The notes beneath the pieces were generated by a model. The model was not told the origin of the DNA and ran no database searches. It saw nothing but the letters and a program-made list of their open reading frames with translations. Positions 6,749 to 14,950 of a stretch of 42,899 nucleotides of DNA are shown here, piece by piece. The position numbers were made by a program, and so were the translations under genes. Positions within the stretch are counted from its first letter, which is position 1. Each line of letters starts with the position of its first letter. Origin of the DNA: Methylococcales bacterium (GTDB lineage: Bacteria > Pseudomonadota > Gammaproteobacteria > Methylococcales > Methylomonadaceae); contig JAPLRZ010000040.1 in NCBI GenBank assembly GCA_026398895.1, forward strand, positions 1-42,899. The letters are read 5' to 3'.

Positions 6749-9084
6749 TAAAAATTGTATTCCAGCCCTGCGCGGAACTGAAACGGGCTATCACCTATGC
6801 CAGCAATACCTCCATAACTTTGAACATTTGCCGCATTAGCAGATACTTTGGATGAATATTTAGTATTTAATAAATTGAGAGCTTGTAATGACAGCGTCCA
6901 GTTTTGCCATTGATAGCTACTGCGCAAATTGAATAACATGGGGCGGGCATAGCTGTTGGTATTTTGAACATTGGTTTGGTAGCGGCTTAAGTAATCAGCT
7001 TCCAGTTCCACAGTTAAGCCTTTGACGGGATACACGGCAATACGTCCATTCACATGATGCTTGGGTGAAATAGCCATTGTCACGCCATTTAATTTAACCG
7101 TACCCGCAGTGTAATTATTGAATACGTTCCAGTTTAAGGTGTGTGCAACGCTAAATTTAACCATCTCATGCGGTTGGTACGCCAAGCTAGTTTCAAAGCC
7201 TCTCACAGTGACTTTTCCAGGGTTGCCTGTATAAGAAGCGGTGGTTTTAGCCGTGTTGACCGTGGTAACTCGACCTGTAGTAATCGTGTTAGGCAATTTT
7301 GCCCACCCGTTGCACATCGACGGATTATCACTGCACAACACCGAGGCAATGTAATTATCTATGTTGGTTTCAAAGGCGGTGATGTCATAGGTCAGCCCTT
7401 GTTCACGAAAAAAGCCTCTCAACCCCAGTTGTTTGGTAATACTGGTTTCAGGTGTTACGTTTTCATTGGGATATTGTGCAGTGACATTGGCACTCGCCCC
7501 TGGCACTAACCAACCATCGGCAACCCCGAACCACAGAGTATGATCTTTGACATATTCATAATCTAAGCCTCCTTTTTTGATTAATTTATTAAAATTCTGT
7601 CCACTGTTTTTCAGTACGCCGCCTGCGGAATTGTAGGTTTGATAGTAGTGCTGTTGAAAATCTTCATAGCGCAACCCGAAGTTAAAGCGTAAGTTATCCA
7701 TAGAGGCTAAAAAGCCGTCTTTGAATACGCCATTGAGCGGTGAAAATTCGTACTGCATGAACGGGGCGACTTGGGTTTCGGTATAGCTGGAAGCCGATGC
7801 TTTAGTTGTTCTATTGAAGCCATTCGCGGGACGATTCCATATTTCGGTATCTTGATAACCATTAATGACATCGACACCTGTATAAACGCGGGATTTCACA
7901 AAATCAAAATCTTGCCGATAAACGGTATGGGCGTTATTCTGACCATAATTAACTTCTTGCTGCGTGGTACTGGAAGCGGCACTGCCCCCACCAGGGTTAG
8001 CATCGGTGCCGCTCTTATCGCGCCGTGAAAAAGACACTTCCAACTCACCACCGTCACCCACTTGACGTTTATAAGAAGCAACTCCTGAGATGTATTTAAA
8101 ATCCTGATACAAATTCAACATAGCAGGGTTGGCTTGCTGCCAGTTATCAACCCATTGTTGTCGAGTAATACTGCCAGAGTCTTGCTGATACCAATCGGTA
8201 TAATCAAATCGTAGCGTGAGTTTTGACACATCATCGGGATGAAGCACGACTTTTCCCGTGCCAGAATAACGTTCAGATTTTGTTCTATCTTTCCACGGAT
8301 TGTATTGCATGGCATTAAAGCCAACAAAATAGCCAATGTCATTGATAGGGCTTTTTACCGTGCCACTGGCTGAACCTTGCGTTCTGTATAAATCATACAT
8401 ACCAATTTCCTGAGACAGCGAGTATTCAGGTGATTTACTGGGGTCTTTAGTAATGACATTGATTGTGCCGCCGATACCATTGCTAGGATACAACACCGAA
8501 GCAGGACCGCGTATTACCTCGATAGACTCCACTTCCTTAGGATTGATGGTATCGGTCAGACTCATGTTGCCAACCGTGGGTGAACCGACGACAAAGCCAT
8601 CAATTAAGCTATTGGTATAGGCTTTACCACCATCAGCTATACGGATATTACGCGACAAACTGATACTAGGAACACGACTTAGCTGCTCACGGAGAAAATC
8701 GACGTATTTGACTGTTTGCAGCTCTTGCTGATCAATCACACTCCCTGCGATAGGCGTAGTCATGGTCAAATGACCTAGCTCGGTTCTTTTTTGCACAGGT
8801 ATCGCATCAATATCTTCGGTCAGCCAGTTATCAATACGCGCTCGTGTATCAGAAACCGTCATCTCATTGAGTGCAATAATACGATCTTCGCTACTAGCGG
8901 CGTTCTGTGCGGTTGATATTTTCGATTTTGCCGTTTTTGAATCTGATTTTTTATCAGTTTCAGCGGTAGCTGACGTTATCATCGATAGAGCCAGTGCGGG
9001 AATAGCTAAAACAATAACAGCAGCTTTAGTAAAATCGTGTCTTGCGCTCTCTGTATTTAATGTGGAATGTTTTAAGTTAATCAC
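6748..9084 (-). CDS. TonB-dependent outer-membrane receptor
   Basis: A 778-aa receptor with an N-terminal signal sequence in a longer leader (ALSMITSATA-E near residue 42). A plug domain follows at about 105-215 with the usual IEVIRGPASVLYPSNGIGG and INVITKDPS motifs. A beta-barrel then ends in F (GLEYNF), the outer-membrane insertion signature. The start is GTG at 9084, supported by CAGGAG six bases upstream. The substrate cannot be read from the sequence. The downstream CobN-like chelatase, ExbB-like and DUF2149 genes suggest a tetrapyrrole or metal-tetrapyrrole, as for HmuR. In a methanotroph a metallophore or lanthanide/copper ligand is a fair alternative. Confidence 0.92.
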   Translation of the reverse strand: MINLKHSTLNTESARHDFTKAAVIVLAIPALALSMITSATAETDKKSDSKTAKSKISTAQNAASSEDRIIALNEMTVSDTRARIDNWLTEDIDAIPVQKRTELGHLTMTTPIAGSVIDQQELQTVKYVDFLREQLSRVPSISLSRNIRIADGGKAYTNSLIDGFVVGSPTVGNMSLTDTINPKEVESIEVIRGPASVLYPSNGIGGTINVITKDPSKSPEYSLSQEIGMYDLYRTQGSASGTVKSPINDIGYFVGFNAMQYNPWKDRTKSERYSGTGKVVLHPDDVSKLTLRFDYTDWYQQDSGSITRQQWVDNWQQANPAMLNLYQDFKYISGVASYKRQVGDGGELEVSFSRRDKSGTDANPGGGSAASSTTQQEVNYGQNNAHTVYRQDFDFVKSRVYTGVDVINGYQDTEIWNRPANGFNRTTKASASSYTETQVAPFMQYEFSPLNGVFKDGFLASMDNLRFNFGLRYEDFQQHYYQTYNSAGGVLKNSGQNFNKLIKKGGLDYEYVKDHTLWFGVADGWLVPGASANVTAQYPNENVTPETSITKQLGLRGFFREQGLTYDITAFETNIDNYIASVLCSDNPSMCNGWAKLPNTITTGRVTTVNTAKTTASYTGNPGKVTVRGFETSLAYQPHEMVKFSVAHTLNWNVFNNYTAGTVKLNGVTMAISPKHHVNGRIAVYPVKGLTVELEADYLSRYQTNVQNTNSYARPMLFNLRSSYQWQNWTLSLQALNLLNTKYSSKVSANAANVQSYGGIAGIGDSPFQFRAGLEYNF

Positions 9085-9186
9085 TAATAACTCCTGTATA
9101 ACTTAATTTTATAATAGTTGAACAGTGTATTAAGCAAATTTTATACCATATAAATTTATATTTAAATTCAATTGGTTACTATTTAA

Positions 9187-9241
9187 AACCTATATAAAAT
9201 AGGTTATTTAACACATTAGCAGGTTAAATAACCTGTTTTTT
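9187..9241. promoter_or_regulatory. Tandem operator-like palindromes upstream of the receptor
   Basis: AACCTAT-N5-ATAGGTT (9187-9205) and CAGGTTA-AA-TAACCTG (9220-9235) share the half-site AGGTTA/TAACCT. A larger inverted repeat, AGGTTATTTAAC (9201-9212) with GTTAAATAACCT (9223-9234), spans them and is followed by a T run. They lie in the AT-rich gap between the divergent receptor (start 9084) and kinase-like gene (start 9322). Two readings are possible: paired binding sites for a dimeric repressor, or a plus-strand terminator of a short upstream transcript. Confidence 0.45.
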
Positions 9242-9321
9242 ATACTGAAAAGAGCAGGAGTAGATATGTTTAGTTTTATCATGAGACAATCGAGGGCTTT
9301 AATCGTAGGTATTATTAACTG

Positions 9322-10245
9322 ATGTGTATCAATAAAATTAGTAGCGGTTTATTTGTGAACTGGAACATTATTACAAAACACATCGTAGCGGCAACGGGGC
9401 AGACGTTTACTGCGCGTTCTATGCAGCCATTGTTAGGCGGTGATATTAATGCAGCTTTTCGTCTGCAAGATGGGCAAAATAGTTATTTTGTTAAACTTAA
9501 TCGTCCTGAATTGGTGGCGATGTTTGCGGCTGAATTTGCAGGTTTGCAAGAGTTAGCGAGTACGAAAACCGTGCGTAGTCCTAAACCTGTGATTTATGGG
9601 CAATGCGACACGCATTCTTTTTTGGTATTGGAATATCTGGAATTAAGTCATGCTAGTCTCGCTTCAGAGCGTTTATTAGGGCAGCAACTCGCTCATTTAC
9701 ATCAACAAGTGCAGCCGTATTTTGGTTGGCATAGTGACAATACTATTGGCAGCACCTTACAATCTAATCAGCAAAGTAATAACTGGTTGAGTTTTTGGCG
9801 TGAACAACGCTTAGGCTTTCAATTACAATTAGCGGCAAAAAATGGTTATGGCGGGCGTTTACAAACAATAGGCGAGCGACTTGGCAGTGAATTGACCGTA
9901 TTGTTTGGAGGTTACACGCCATCGCCTTCGTTATTACATGGCGATTTGTGGGCGGGTAATGCGGGTACTGACAAACAGGGCAAGCCCGTTATTTTTGATC
10001 CCGCTTGTTACTATGGCGATAGAGAAGCTGATTTAGCGATGACTGAATTATTCGGTGGTTTTAGTCGAGACTTTTATGCAGCCTATGAAGATGTTTGGGC
10101 GTTGGATAACGGCTATAAGGCGAGGAAATCACTTTACAATTTGTATCATATTTTGAACCATCTAAATTTATTTGGTGGCGGTTATTTACGGCAAGCTGAA
10201 AATATAATGACTAAGTTACTGGTGGGAATAGGCATAATTTTATAA
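9322..10245 (+). CDS. Fructosamine/ketosamine-3-kinase family protein
   Basis: About 307 aa of the FN3K/YniA kinase fold. The N-lobe carries LLGGDINAAFRL and YFVKLNR (ATP-binding Lys). The catalytic loop is LLHGDLWAGNAG, followed by VIFDPACYYGDREADLAMTELFGGF (metal-binding Asp) and the C-terminal LYNLYHILNHLNLFG typical of the family. These enzymes phosphorylate sugar adducts on protein amines so that they fall off (deglycation). The start is uncertain: ATG 9322 and GTG 9355 both lack a good SD, and homologues usually begin near the latter. It lies directly upstream of the RuMP genes but is separated by 560 bp and a promoter, so it is probably a separate unit. Confidence 0.85.
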   Translation: MCINKISSGLFVNWNIITKHIVAATGQTFTARSMQPLLGGDINAAFRLQDGQNSYFVKLNRPELVAMFAAEFAGLQELASTKTVRSPKPVIYGQCDTHSFLVLEYLELSHASLASERLLGQQLAHLHQQVQPYFGWHSDNTIGSTLQSNQQSNNWLSFWREQRLGFQLQLAAKNGYGGRLQTIGERLGSELTVLFGGYTPSPSLLHGDLWAGNAGTDKQGKPVIFDPACYYGDREADLAMTELFGGFSRDFYAAYEDVWALDNGYKARKSLYNLYHILNHLNLFGGGYLRQAENIMTKLLVGIGIIL

Positions 10246-10585
10246 AAATATGTTAGTATCAAAATGAATTCATTATTCTTAGAATAGCGTCGGTTATGGC
10301 TTTCCGAGTAACCCATGCAGTGAAAAACACGCGATTAAACGTTAAGTGCTGAGTCGTATAGATAGTATGAAAGCAATTGTTTTATAAAATATTTGTGTTT
10401 TGTACTACTTCTGTACTAGCGAGATGCCTTGTTCATTAAGTATTGGGCATTGACATCCGTCCCCTTTCTACTTTACAGTTATGCCCGCAAAACAAGTTAT
10501 TTACTTTCATAAAAACCAAAAATATAACGAAGTTTAAGGTAAAAAATATAAAACACAAGTGATCGGTTCACCTGAAACGACAGCA
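10246..10585 (+). other. Gene-free region upstream of the RuMP promoter
   Basis: About 340 bp with no ORF I can support. It contains GTGA-TCGGT-TCAC (10559-10571), a short dyad placed 14 bp before the -35 element, a plausible regulator site. The rest is AT-rich with no recognisable terminator for the kinase-like gene. Confidence 0.4.
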
Positions 10586-10613
10586 TTGATAATGCTAAGG
10601 TATCGCTTATAAT
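10586..10613 (+). promoter_or_regulatory. Sigma70-type promoter of the RuMP operon
   Basis: TTGATA (10586-10591), a 16-bp spacer and a perfect TATAAT (10608-10613). It is the strongest promoter-like pair in the gap, and transcripts from it would carry a leader of about 190 nt before hps. Confidence 0.65.
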
Positions 10614-10619
10614 GCAAAC

Positions 10620-10808
10620 ACTTCTATTTGGAAGAAGCACTGAGAGTTAGCGGTGCTATATGAACGCAGAGTGAATGTCAGACTGAAGTGGCTTGCCATG
10701 TCAGCAGTTTGCGTTGAAGCGTTTAGAGAATCATAGGCTACTTTAGCTATGAAACTCATAACTATGTAGTCAAAATTAAACTAATTATAACCCTTCGGAG
10801 CATTTATC
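10620..10808 (+). promoter_or_regulatory. Long, probably structured 5' leader of hps
   Basis: The region between the predicted start site and hps is about 190 nt with no ORF. It has several possible stems: GCAC...GTGC near 10637-10656, and an arm ACGCA pairing with TGCGT near 10665-10715 that encloses TGGC-TT-GCCA. It ends with the hps SD, TCGGAG. It does not match a riboswitch class I recognise. A regulatory or mRNA-stabilising leader is plausible for so highly expressed a gene. Confidence 0.4.
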
Positions 10809-11450
10809 ATGGCAAGACCGTTAATACAAATGGCATTAGATTCATTAGATTTCGATGCAACAGTAAACCTTGCTACCTTAGTAGCACCTCATGTTGACAT
10901 TTTCGAAATCGGAACTCCTTGTATCAAACACAACGGAGTTAACTTAGTTAAAGAACTAAGAGCAAGATTCCCAAATCATCTTTTATTAGTTGACTTAAAA
11001 ACAATGGATGCGGGCGAGTATGAAGCAACACCTTTCTACGCAGCGGGTGCTGATATTTGTACCGTTTTGGGCGTATCTGGTCTTGCAACTTGTGTAGGCG
11101 TTATTAAAGCTGCCAACGCACACGGTGCAGAAGCTCAAATTGACTTAATTAACGTTGAAGACAAAGTAGCCTGTGCGCGTGCAACTGTTGAAGCAGGTGC
11201 GCAAGTTATGGGTATTCATACAGGTTTGGATGCACAAGCAGCGGGTCACACTCCTTTTGCTGACTTAAATGCAATTGCTGCATTAGGCTTACCTGTTAGA
11301 ATTTCAGTAGCTGGCGGTATCAAAGCATCAACTGTTCAAGACGTAGTCAGAGCAGGCGCAAACATCATCGTTGTGGGTGCAGCAATTTATGGTGCAGCTT
11401 CTCCTGCTGACGCAGCGCGTGAAATCCGTGAATTGGTTGACGCTGTATAG
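10809..11450 (+). CDS. hps: 3-hexulose-6-phosphate synthase
   Basis: Condenses formaldehyde with ribulose 5-phosphate to hexulose 6-phosphate, the entry step of the RuMP cycle. The 213-aa length is normal. Signature residues of the OMP-decarboxylase superfamily fold are present: ALD near residue 9-11, FEIGTP at 32-37, the D-x-K-x-x-D motif (D62-K64-D67, VDLKTMDAGEYE) and the phosphate-binding VAGGI and VVGAAIYG near the C-terminus. ATG 10809 follows GGAG with good spacing. First gene of the RuMP operon, 11 bp before phi. Codon use looks strongly biased (many GCA, GTT, GAA), as expected for high expression. Confidence 0.97.
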   Translation: MARPLIQMALDSLDFDATVNLATLVAPHVDIFEIGTPCIKHNGVNLVKELRARFPNHLLLVDLKTMDAGEYEATPFYAAGADICTVLGVSGLATCVGVIKAANAHGAEAQIDLINVEDKVACARATVEAGAQVMGIHTGLDAQAAGHTPFADLNAIAALGLPVRISVAGGIKASTVQDVVRAGANIIVVGAAIYGAASPADAAREIRELVDAV

Positions 11451-11461
11451 AGGCAGAAACC

Positions 11462-11995
11462 ATGCATCAGCAACTTATCTTAGATAAAATCACAAGTATT
11501 TTAACGGCTACCGATGATTCTTATGATGAAAAGCTAGTTGGAATGCTTGATAAAGCCAAGCGTATTTTTATCGCAGGTGCTGGGCGTTCCAAGTTAGTTG
11601 GCAATTTTTTTGCCATGCGTTTAGTACACGGTGGTTACGATGTCAGTGTAGTTGGTGAAATTGTAACGCCAAGTATTAAAGCAGGTGATTTGTTGGTCAT
11701 TATTTCGGGTTCTGGAGAAACTGAGCAATTGATAGCATTCACTAAAAATGCAAAAAAAGTTGGAGCTAACATTGTTTTAATCTCTGCGAAAGCCAGTTCA
11801 ACTATTGGCGATATGGCTGACGGTGTGTTCCAAATTGGGCAACAAGAGCTGTATGGTAAAGTTGTTGGTATGCCAATGGGGACAGTTTTTGAACTATCCA
11901 CACTGTGCTTTTTGGAAGCCTTAATTTCGCACATAATATGGGAAAAAGGAATTCCTGAAGAAATAATGAGAGAAAGACACGCTAACTTAGAGTAA
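11462..11995 (+). CDS. phi: 6-phospho-3-hexuloisomerase
   Basis: Isomerises hexulose 6-phosphate to fructose 6-phosphate, the second step of the RuMP cycle. The 177-aa protein is a single SIS domain with IAGAGRSKLVGNFFAMRL near residues 36-54, the phosphate-binding VIISGSGET near 79-87 and the C-terminal family block ERHANLE. It starts 11 bp after hps, with GAGGCAG as SD, so the pair is translated from one message. Also called hxlB or hpi. Confidence 0.96.
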   Translation: MHQQLILDKITSILTATDDSYDEKLVGMLDKAKRIFIAGAGRSKLVGNFFAMRLVHGGYDVSVVGEIVTPSIKAGDLLVIISGSGETEQLIAFTKNAKKVGANIVLISAKASSTIGDMADGVFQIGQQELYGKVVGMPMGTVFELSTLCFLEALISHIIWEKGIPEEIMRERHANLE

Positions 11996-12006
11996 CACTT
12001 TAGGGG

Positions 12007-12026
12007 CGAGTGGTGATAGCCACTCG
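12007..12026 (+). terminator. Hairpin between phi and tkt (attenuator or processing site)
   Basis: CGAGTGG and CCACTCG (7-bp stem, six-base loop) lie 11 bp after the phi stop, followed only by TTCTCT. There are 100 bp more before tkt with its own strong SD, so the hairpin may give partial termination or protect the hps-phi message. Confidence 0.45.
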
Positions 12027-12126
12027 TTCTCTAGCTCTGTTTACAATATCAAAGAACAACTGTGACCAAATCGATAAAATTGATGAGAGTCACTCACTAG
12101 AATTTACTTATCAGTAGGAGAAAAAT

Positions 12127-14121
12127 ATGACTTTGCGCCGAGAACTAGCGAACGCCATACGCGCTTTAAGCATGGATGCAGTACAAAAAGCAAACTCAGG
12201 ACACCCAGGCGCGCCTATGGGTATGGCGGACATCGCCGAAGTCCTGTGGAACGACTACATGAGACACAACCCAACTAACCCAAAATGGTCAAATCGTGAT
12301 CGGTTTGTGTTGTCCAATGGTCATGGTTCAATGTTGATTTATTCATTATTGCACCTGACGGGTTATGATCTTTCTATCGAAGATTTAAAACAATTTCGCC
12401 AGCTACATTCCAGAACCGCAGGGCATCCTGAATACGGTTACGCACCTGGTGTAGAAACAACAACAGGGCCTTTAGGTCAAGGCATTACCAATGCAGTTGG
12501 TATGGCAATCGCTGAAAAAGCATTAGCTGCACAATTCAACAGAGATGGACATAAAATTGTTGATCATCACACCTATGTATTCCTAGGTGATGGCTGTTTA
12601 ATGGAAGGCATCTCTCACGAAGCCTGTTCATTAGCTGGCACATTAGGTTTAGGTAATCTGATTGCATTCTGGGATGACAACGGTATTTCTATTGATGGTC
12701 ACGTTGACGGTTGGTTTACTGATAATACCCCGCAACGTTTTGAAGCATACAATTGGCACGTTATTGCTGACGTTGATGGTCATGATCCTGTTGCCATCTC
12801 TAAAGCTGTAAAAATGGCGAAAGCCATGACTGATCAGCCTACTATGATTTGCTGCAAAACCACTATTGGTTTTGGTTCACCAAACAAAGCTGGCTCTCAT
12901 GCTTGTCATGGTGCGGCGTTAGGTCAAGACGAAATTAACTTAACTAAAGCGGCATTAGGCTGGGATCACGAAGCGTTCATCGTTCCAGAAAATGTATATG
13001 CAGGTTGGGATGCTAAAGCAAAAGGTGCTAAAGCAGAAGCAGAATGGAATGAAAAATTTGCAGCTTACCAAGCGGCACATCCTGAATTAGCAGCTGAATA
13101 CGAACGTCGTATGGCAGGTGATTTACCTGCAACGTGGGCGAAAGATGCTGACGCATTTGTAGCGGCAGTCAATGCAGAAGCAAAAACCACTGCAACTCGC
13201 TTGTCATCATTAGCAGCCATTGAAGGATTCGCTAACTTATTACCTGAAATTTTTGGTGGTTCAGCTGACTTAGGTTGTTCTAACATGACCGAGTGGAAAG
13301 GTTATAAGCCAATGCGTGCTGATAAACCTGATGCTAACTACATCAACTATGGTGTGCGTGAGTTTGGTATGTCTGCCATTATGAATGGCTTGGCTCTACA
13401 TGGGGGTGTAATTCCATTTGGTGCAACTTTCTTGATGTTCTCAGAGTATGCGCGTAATGCGTTACGCATGGCATCATTGATGAAAATTCGTTCAATTTTC
13501 GTTTACACCCATGATTCTATCGGTTTAGGTGAAGACGGTCCAACACATCAACCTGTTGAACAAACAGCTACCTTGCGTTTAATTCCAGGTATGCAAGTGT
13601 GGAGACCGTGTGATGCTGTTGAAACGACTGTTTCTTGGAAAGCAGCGATTGAACGTCAAGACGGACCTTCTGTATTGGTTTTCTCACGTCAAAATTTGCC
13701 CCATGTACCGCGTACAGATGCACAAATTGCAGCGATTTATCGTGGTGGCTATGTGTTGAAAGACACTGATGGTCAAGCTGATGCGATTATCATTGCAACA
13801 GGTTCTGAAGTTGAATTGGCGTTAAAAGCAGCGGATGAACTCGCAGCAAAAGGCAAAAAAATCCGTGTTGTTTCTATGCCTTCTACTAATATTTTCGATG
13901 CACAAGATGCAGCTTACCGTGAATCTGTATTGCCAGCGGCTGTCACACAGCGTGTAGCAGTAGAAGCAGGTGTAACTGATCTGTGGTGGAAATATGTTGG
14001 CACCAACGGTAAAGTCGTAGGTCTTGATCGTTTTGGCGAATCAGCACCTGCACCCGCACTGTTCAAAGAGTTCGGCTTCACCGTTGAGAATGTAGTCAAA
14101 AACGTAGAAGCGGTACTTTAA
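12127..14121 (+). CDS. tkt: Transketolase
   Basis: A thiamine-diphosphate enzyme that moves two-carbon units between sugar phosphates to regenerate ribulose 5-phosphate. The 664-aa length is standard. Visible motifs include SGHPGAPMG at the N-terminus and the TPP/Mg motif [13 protein letters not shown] through DDNGISIDG. The catalytic Glu region is [18 protein letters not shown], and the substrate-binding [16 protein letters not shown] is also present. GTAGGAGA precedes the ATG. Its place between phi and tal and the RuMP context argue for a cycle-dedicated copy. Confidence 0.97.
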   Translation: MTLRRELANAIRALSMDAVQKANSGHPGAPMGMADIAEVLWNDYMRHNPTNPKWSNRDRFVLSNGHGSMLIYSLLHLTGYDLSIEDLKQFRQLHSRTAGHPEYGYAPGVETTTGPLGQGITNAVGMAIAEKALAAQFNRDGHKIVDHHTYVFLGDGCLMEGISHEACSLAGTLGLGNLIAFWDDNGISIDGHVDGWFTDNTPQRFEAYNWHVIADVDGHDPVAISKAVKMAKAMTDQPTMICCKTTIGFGSPNKAGSHACHGAALGQDEINLTKAALGWDHEAFIVPENVYAGWDAKAKGAKAEAEWNEKFAAYQAAHPELAAEYERRMAGDLPATWAKDADAFVAAVNAEAKTTATRLSSLAAIEGFANLLPEIFGGSADLGCSNMTEWKGYKPMRADKPDANYINYGVREFGMSAIMNGLALHGGVIPFGATFLMFSEYARNALRMASLMKIRSIFVYTHDSIGLGEDGPTHQPVEQTATLRLIPGMQVWRPCDAVETTVSWKAAIERQDGPSVLVFSRQNLPHVPRTDAQIAAIYRGGYVLKDTDGQADAIIIATGSEVELALKAADELAAKGKKIRVVSMPSTNIFDAQDAAYRESVLPAAVTQRVAVEAGVTDLWWKYVGTNGKVVGLDRFGESAPAPALFKEFGFTVENVVKNVEAVL

Positions 14122-14170
14122 TTCTAAAACGATAATAAACTTGGAACGAGACACCTCTAAACTTTAGATG

Positions 14171-14198
14171 CGGCTGTCGCTAGCCGACATCTTGTCGG
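14171..14198 (+). promoter_or_regulatory. Two overlapping, mutually exclusive hairpins
   Basis: CGGCT (14171-14175) pairs with AGCCG (14182-14186), and CCGACA (14184-14189) pairs with TGTCGG (14193-14198). The shared CCG means that only one can form at a time. They lie between tkt and the membrane repeat protein, just ahead of its GTG start and weak SD. An attenuator or RNA-processing role is possible. Confidence 0.35.
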
Positions 14199-14236
14199 GG
14201 GTCTCGAACCACTTCTTCCGACTCATAGGTGAACGC

Positions 14237-14947
14237 GTGAACAAGAATAATTTGACGAAAGGTCTATTTACAGCGTTGCTGCTAGTCAGCAGCGTGGTAA
14301 GTGCAGACGAAAAATACCCAGCAGCAGACTTCCAGCCTTCGGTTGTTTATCAAAGCGATGCCGTTAAAAATGGCTCATCAACTCAAACAGCAGTTAAAGC
14401 GGCAGCACCAGCGACTGCTCAGGCAAGTCACGAAGTAGATTCAAAATATCCAGCAGCTGATTTCCAGCCTAAGGTTCTTTATACTGATGATAAGTATCAG
14501 CACAATAAAGCAGTGCCTGAAAGAAAAACTACAAACAGCAGTGTTTCTTCTGACACAGAAGACTCTAGTGCGGTCACTTTGAATCCACAGCCTTTACCAC
14601 CTAAAGATTCCAGTGTGACTTACTTACTTGGTTTAGTTGGTTTAGGCGCAGTAGGTTTTTTCTTATTCAGAAAACAAGCAACTCCTGCACCTACTAAAGC
14701 TAAAACAGCCAGTATTGCTCCTGCAAGTAGCAAAACTGCTGCAACAACAGGTGTTGGTAAATATATCAACAAAGTTTCTGGCACAGGCGTTTCTCGCTAT
14801 GTAGATCAACAAGTTAAAACTGAAAAATCAGCCACTGGTGTTGCTAAATATGTTGCACAACAAACATTAGTTGAGAAAGCAAGAGCCGTAGAAGAAGCAG
14901 AAAAAAAAGCGACAGGCGTTGAAAAATATATGCGTAATCGGGGGTAA
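14237..14947 (+). CDS. Membrane-anchored repeat protein of the RuMP operon (unknown family)
   Basis: I do not recognise this family. The GTG at 14237, with AGGTGA just upstream, gives 236 aa starting with a Sec signal peptide (VSA-DE, cleavage about residue 23). An upstream ATG at 14168 would put 23 unlikely residues before it. Mature part: two copies of KYPAADFQPxVxY (residues 26-38 and 70-82), then a Ser/Thr/Pro-rich linker. One membrane span follows at about 128-144, with RK immediately after it. The C-terminal tail has four [ST]-G-V-x-[KR]-Y motifs (171-176, 183-188, 200-205, 226-231). By the positive-inside rule the tail should be cytoplasmic and the duplicated KYPAADF part periplasmic. 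The same motif fills the next gene. I infer a membrane anchor for a cytoplasmic assembly; this is untested. Confidence 0.8.
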   Translation: MNKNNLTKGLFTALLLVSSVVSADEKYPAADFQPSVVYQSDAVKNGSSTQTAVKAAAPATAQASHEVDSKYPAADFQPKVLYTDDKYQHNKAVPERKTTNSSVSSDTEDSSAVTLNPQPLPPKDSSVTYLLGLVGLGAVGFFLFRKQATPAPTKAKTASIAPASSKTAATTGVGKYINKVSGTGVSRYVDQQVKTEKSATGVAKYVAQQTLVEKARAVEEAEKKATGVEKYMRNRG

Positions 14948-14950
14948 ACA

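Noticed and set aside
10620..10808. A known riboswitch class before hps
   Set aside because: I could not find the conserved core of any class I know (for example TPP, cobalamin or glycine).
14237..14947. PEP-CTERM-type sorting signal in the membrane repeat protein
   Set aside because: The span is followed by a 90-residue motif tail rather than ending in a short basic tail, so it does not fit a C-terminal sorting signal.
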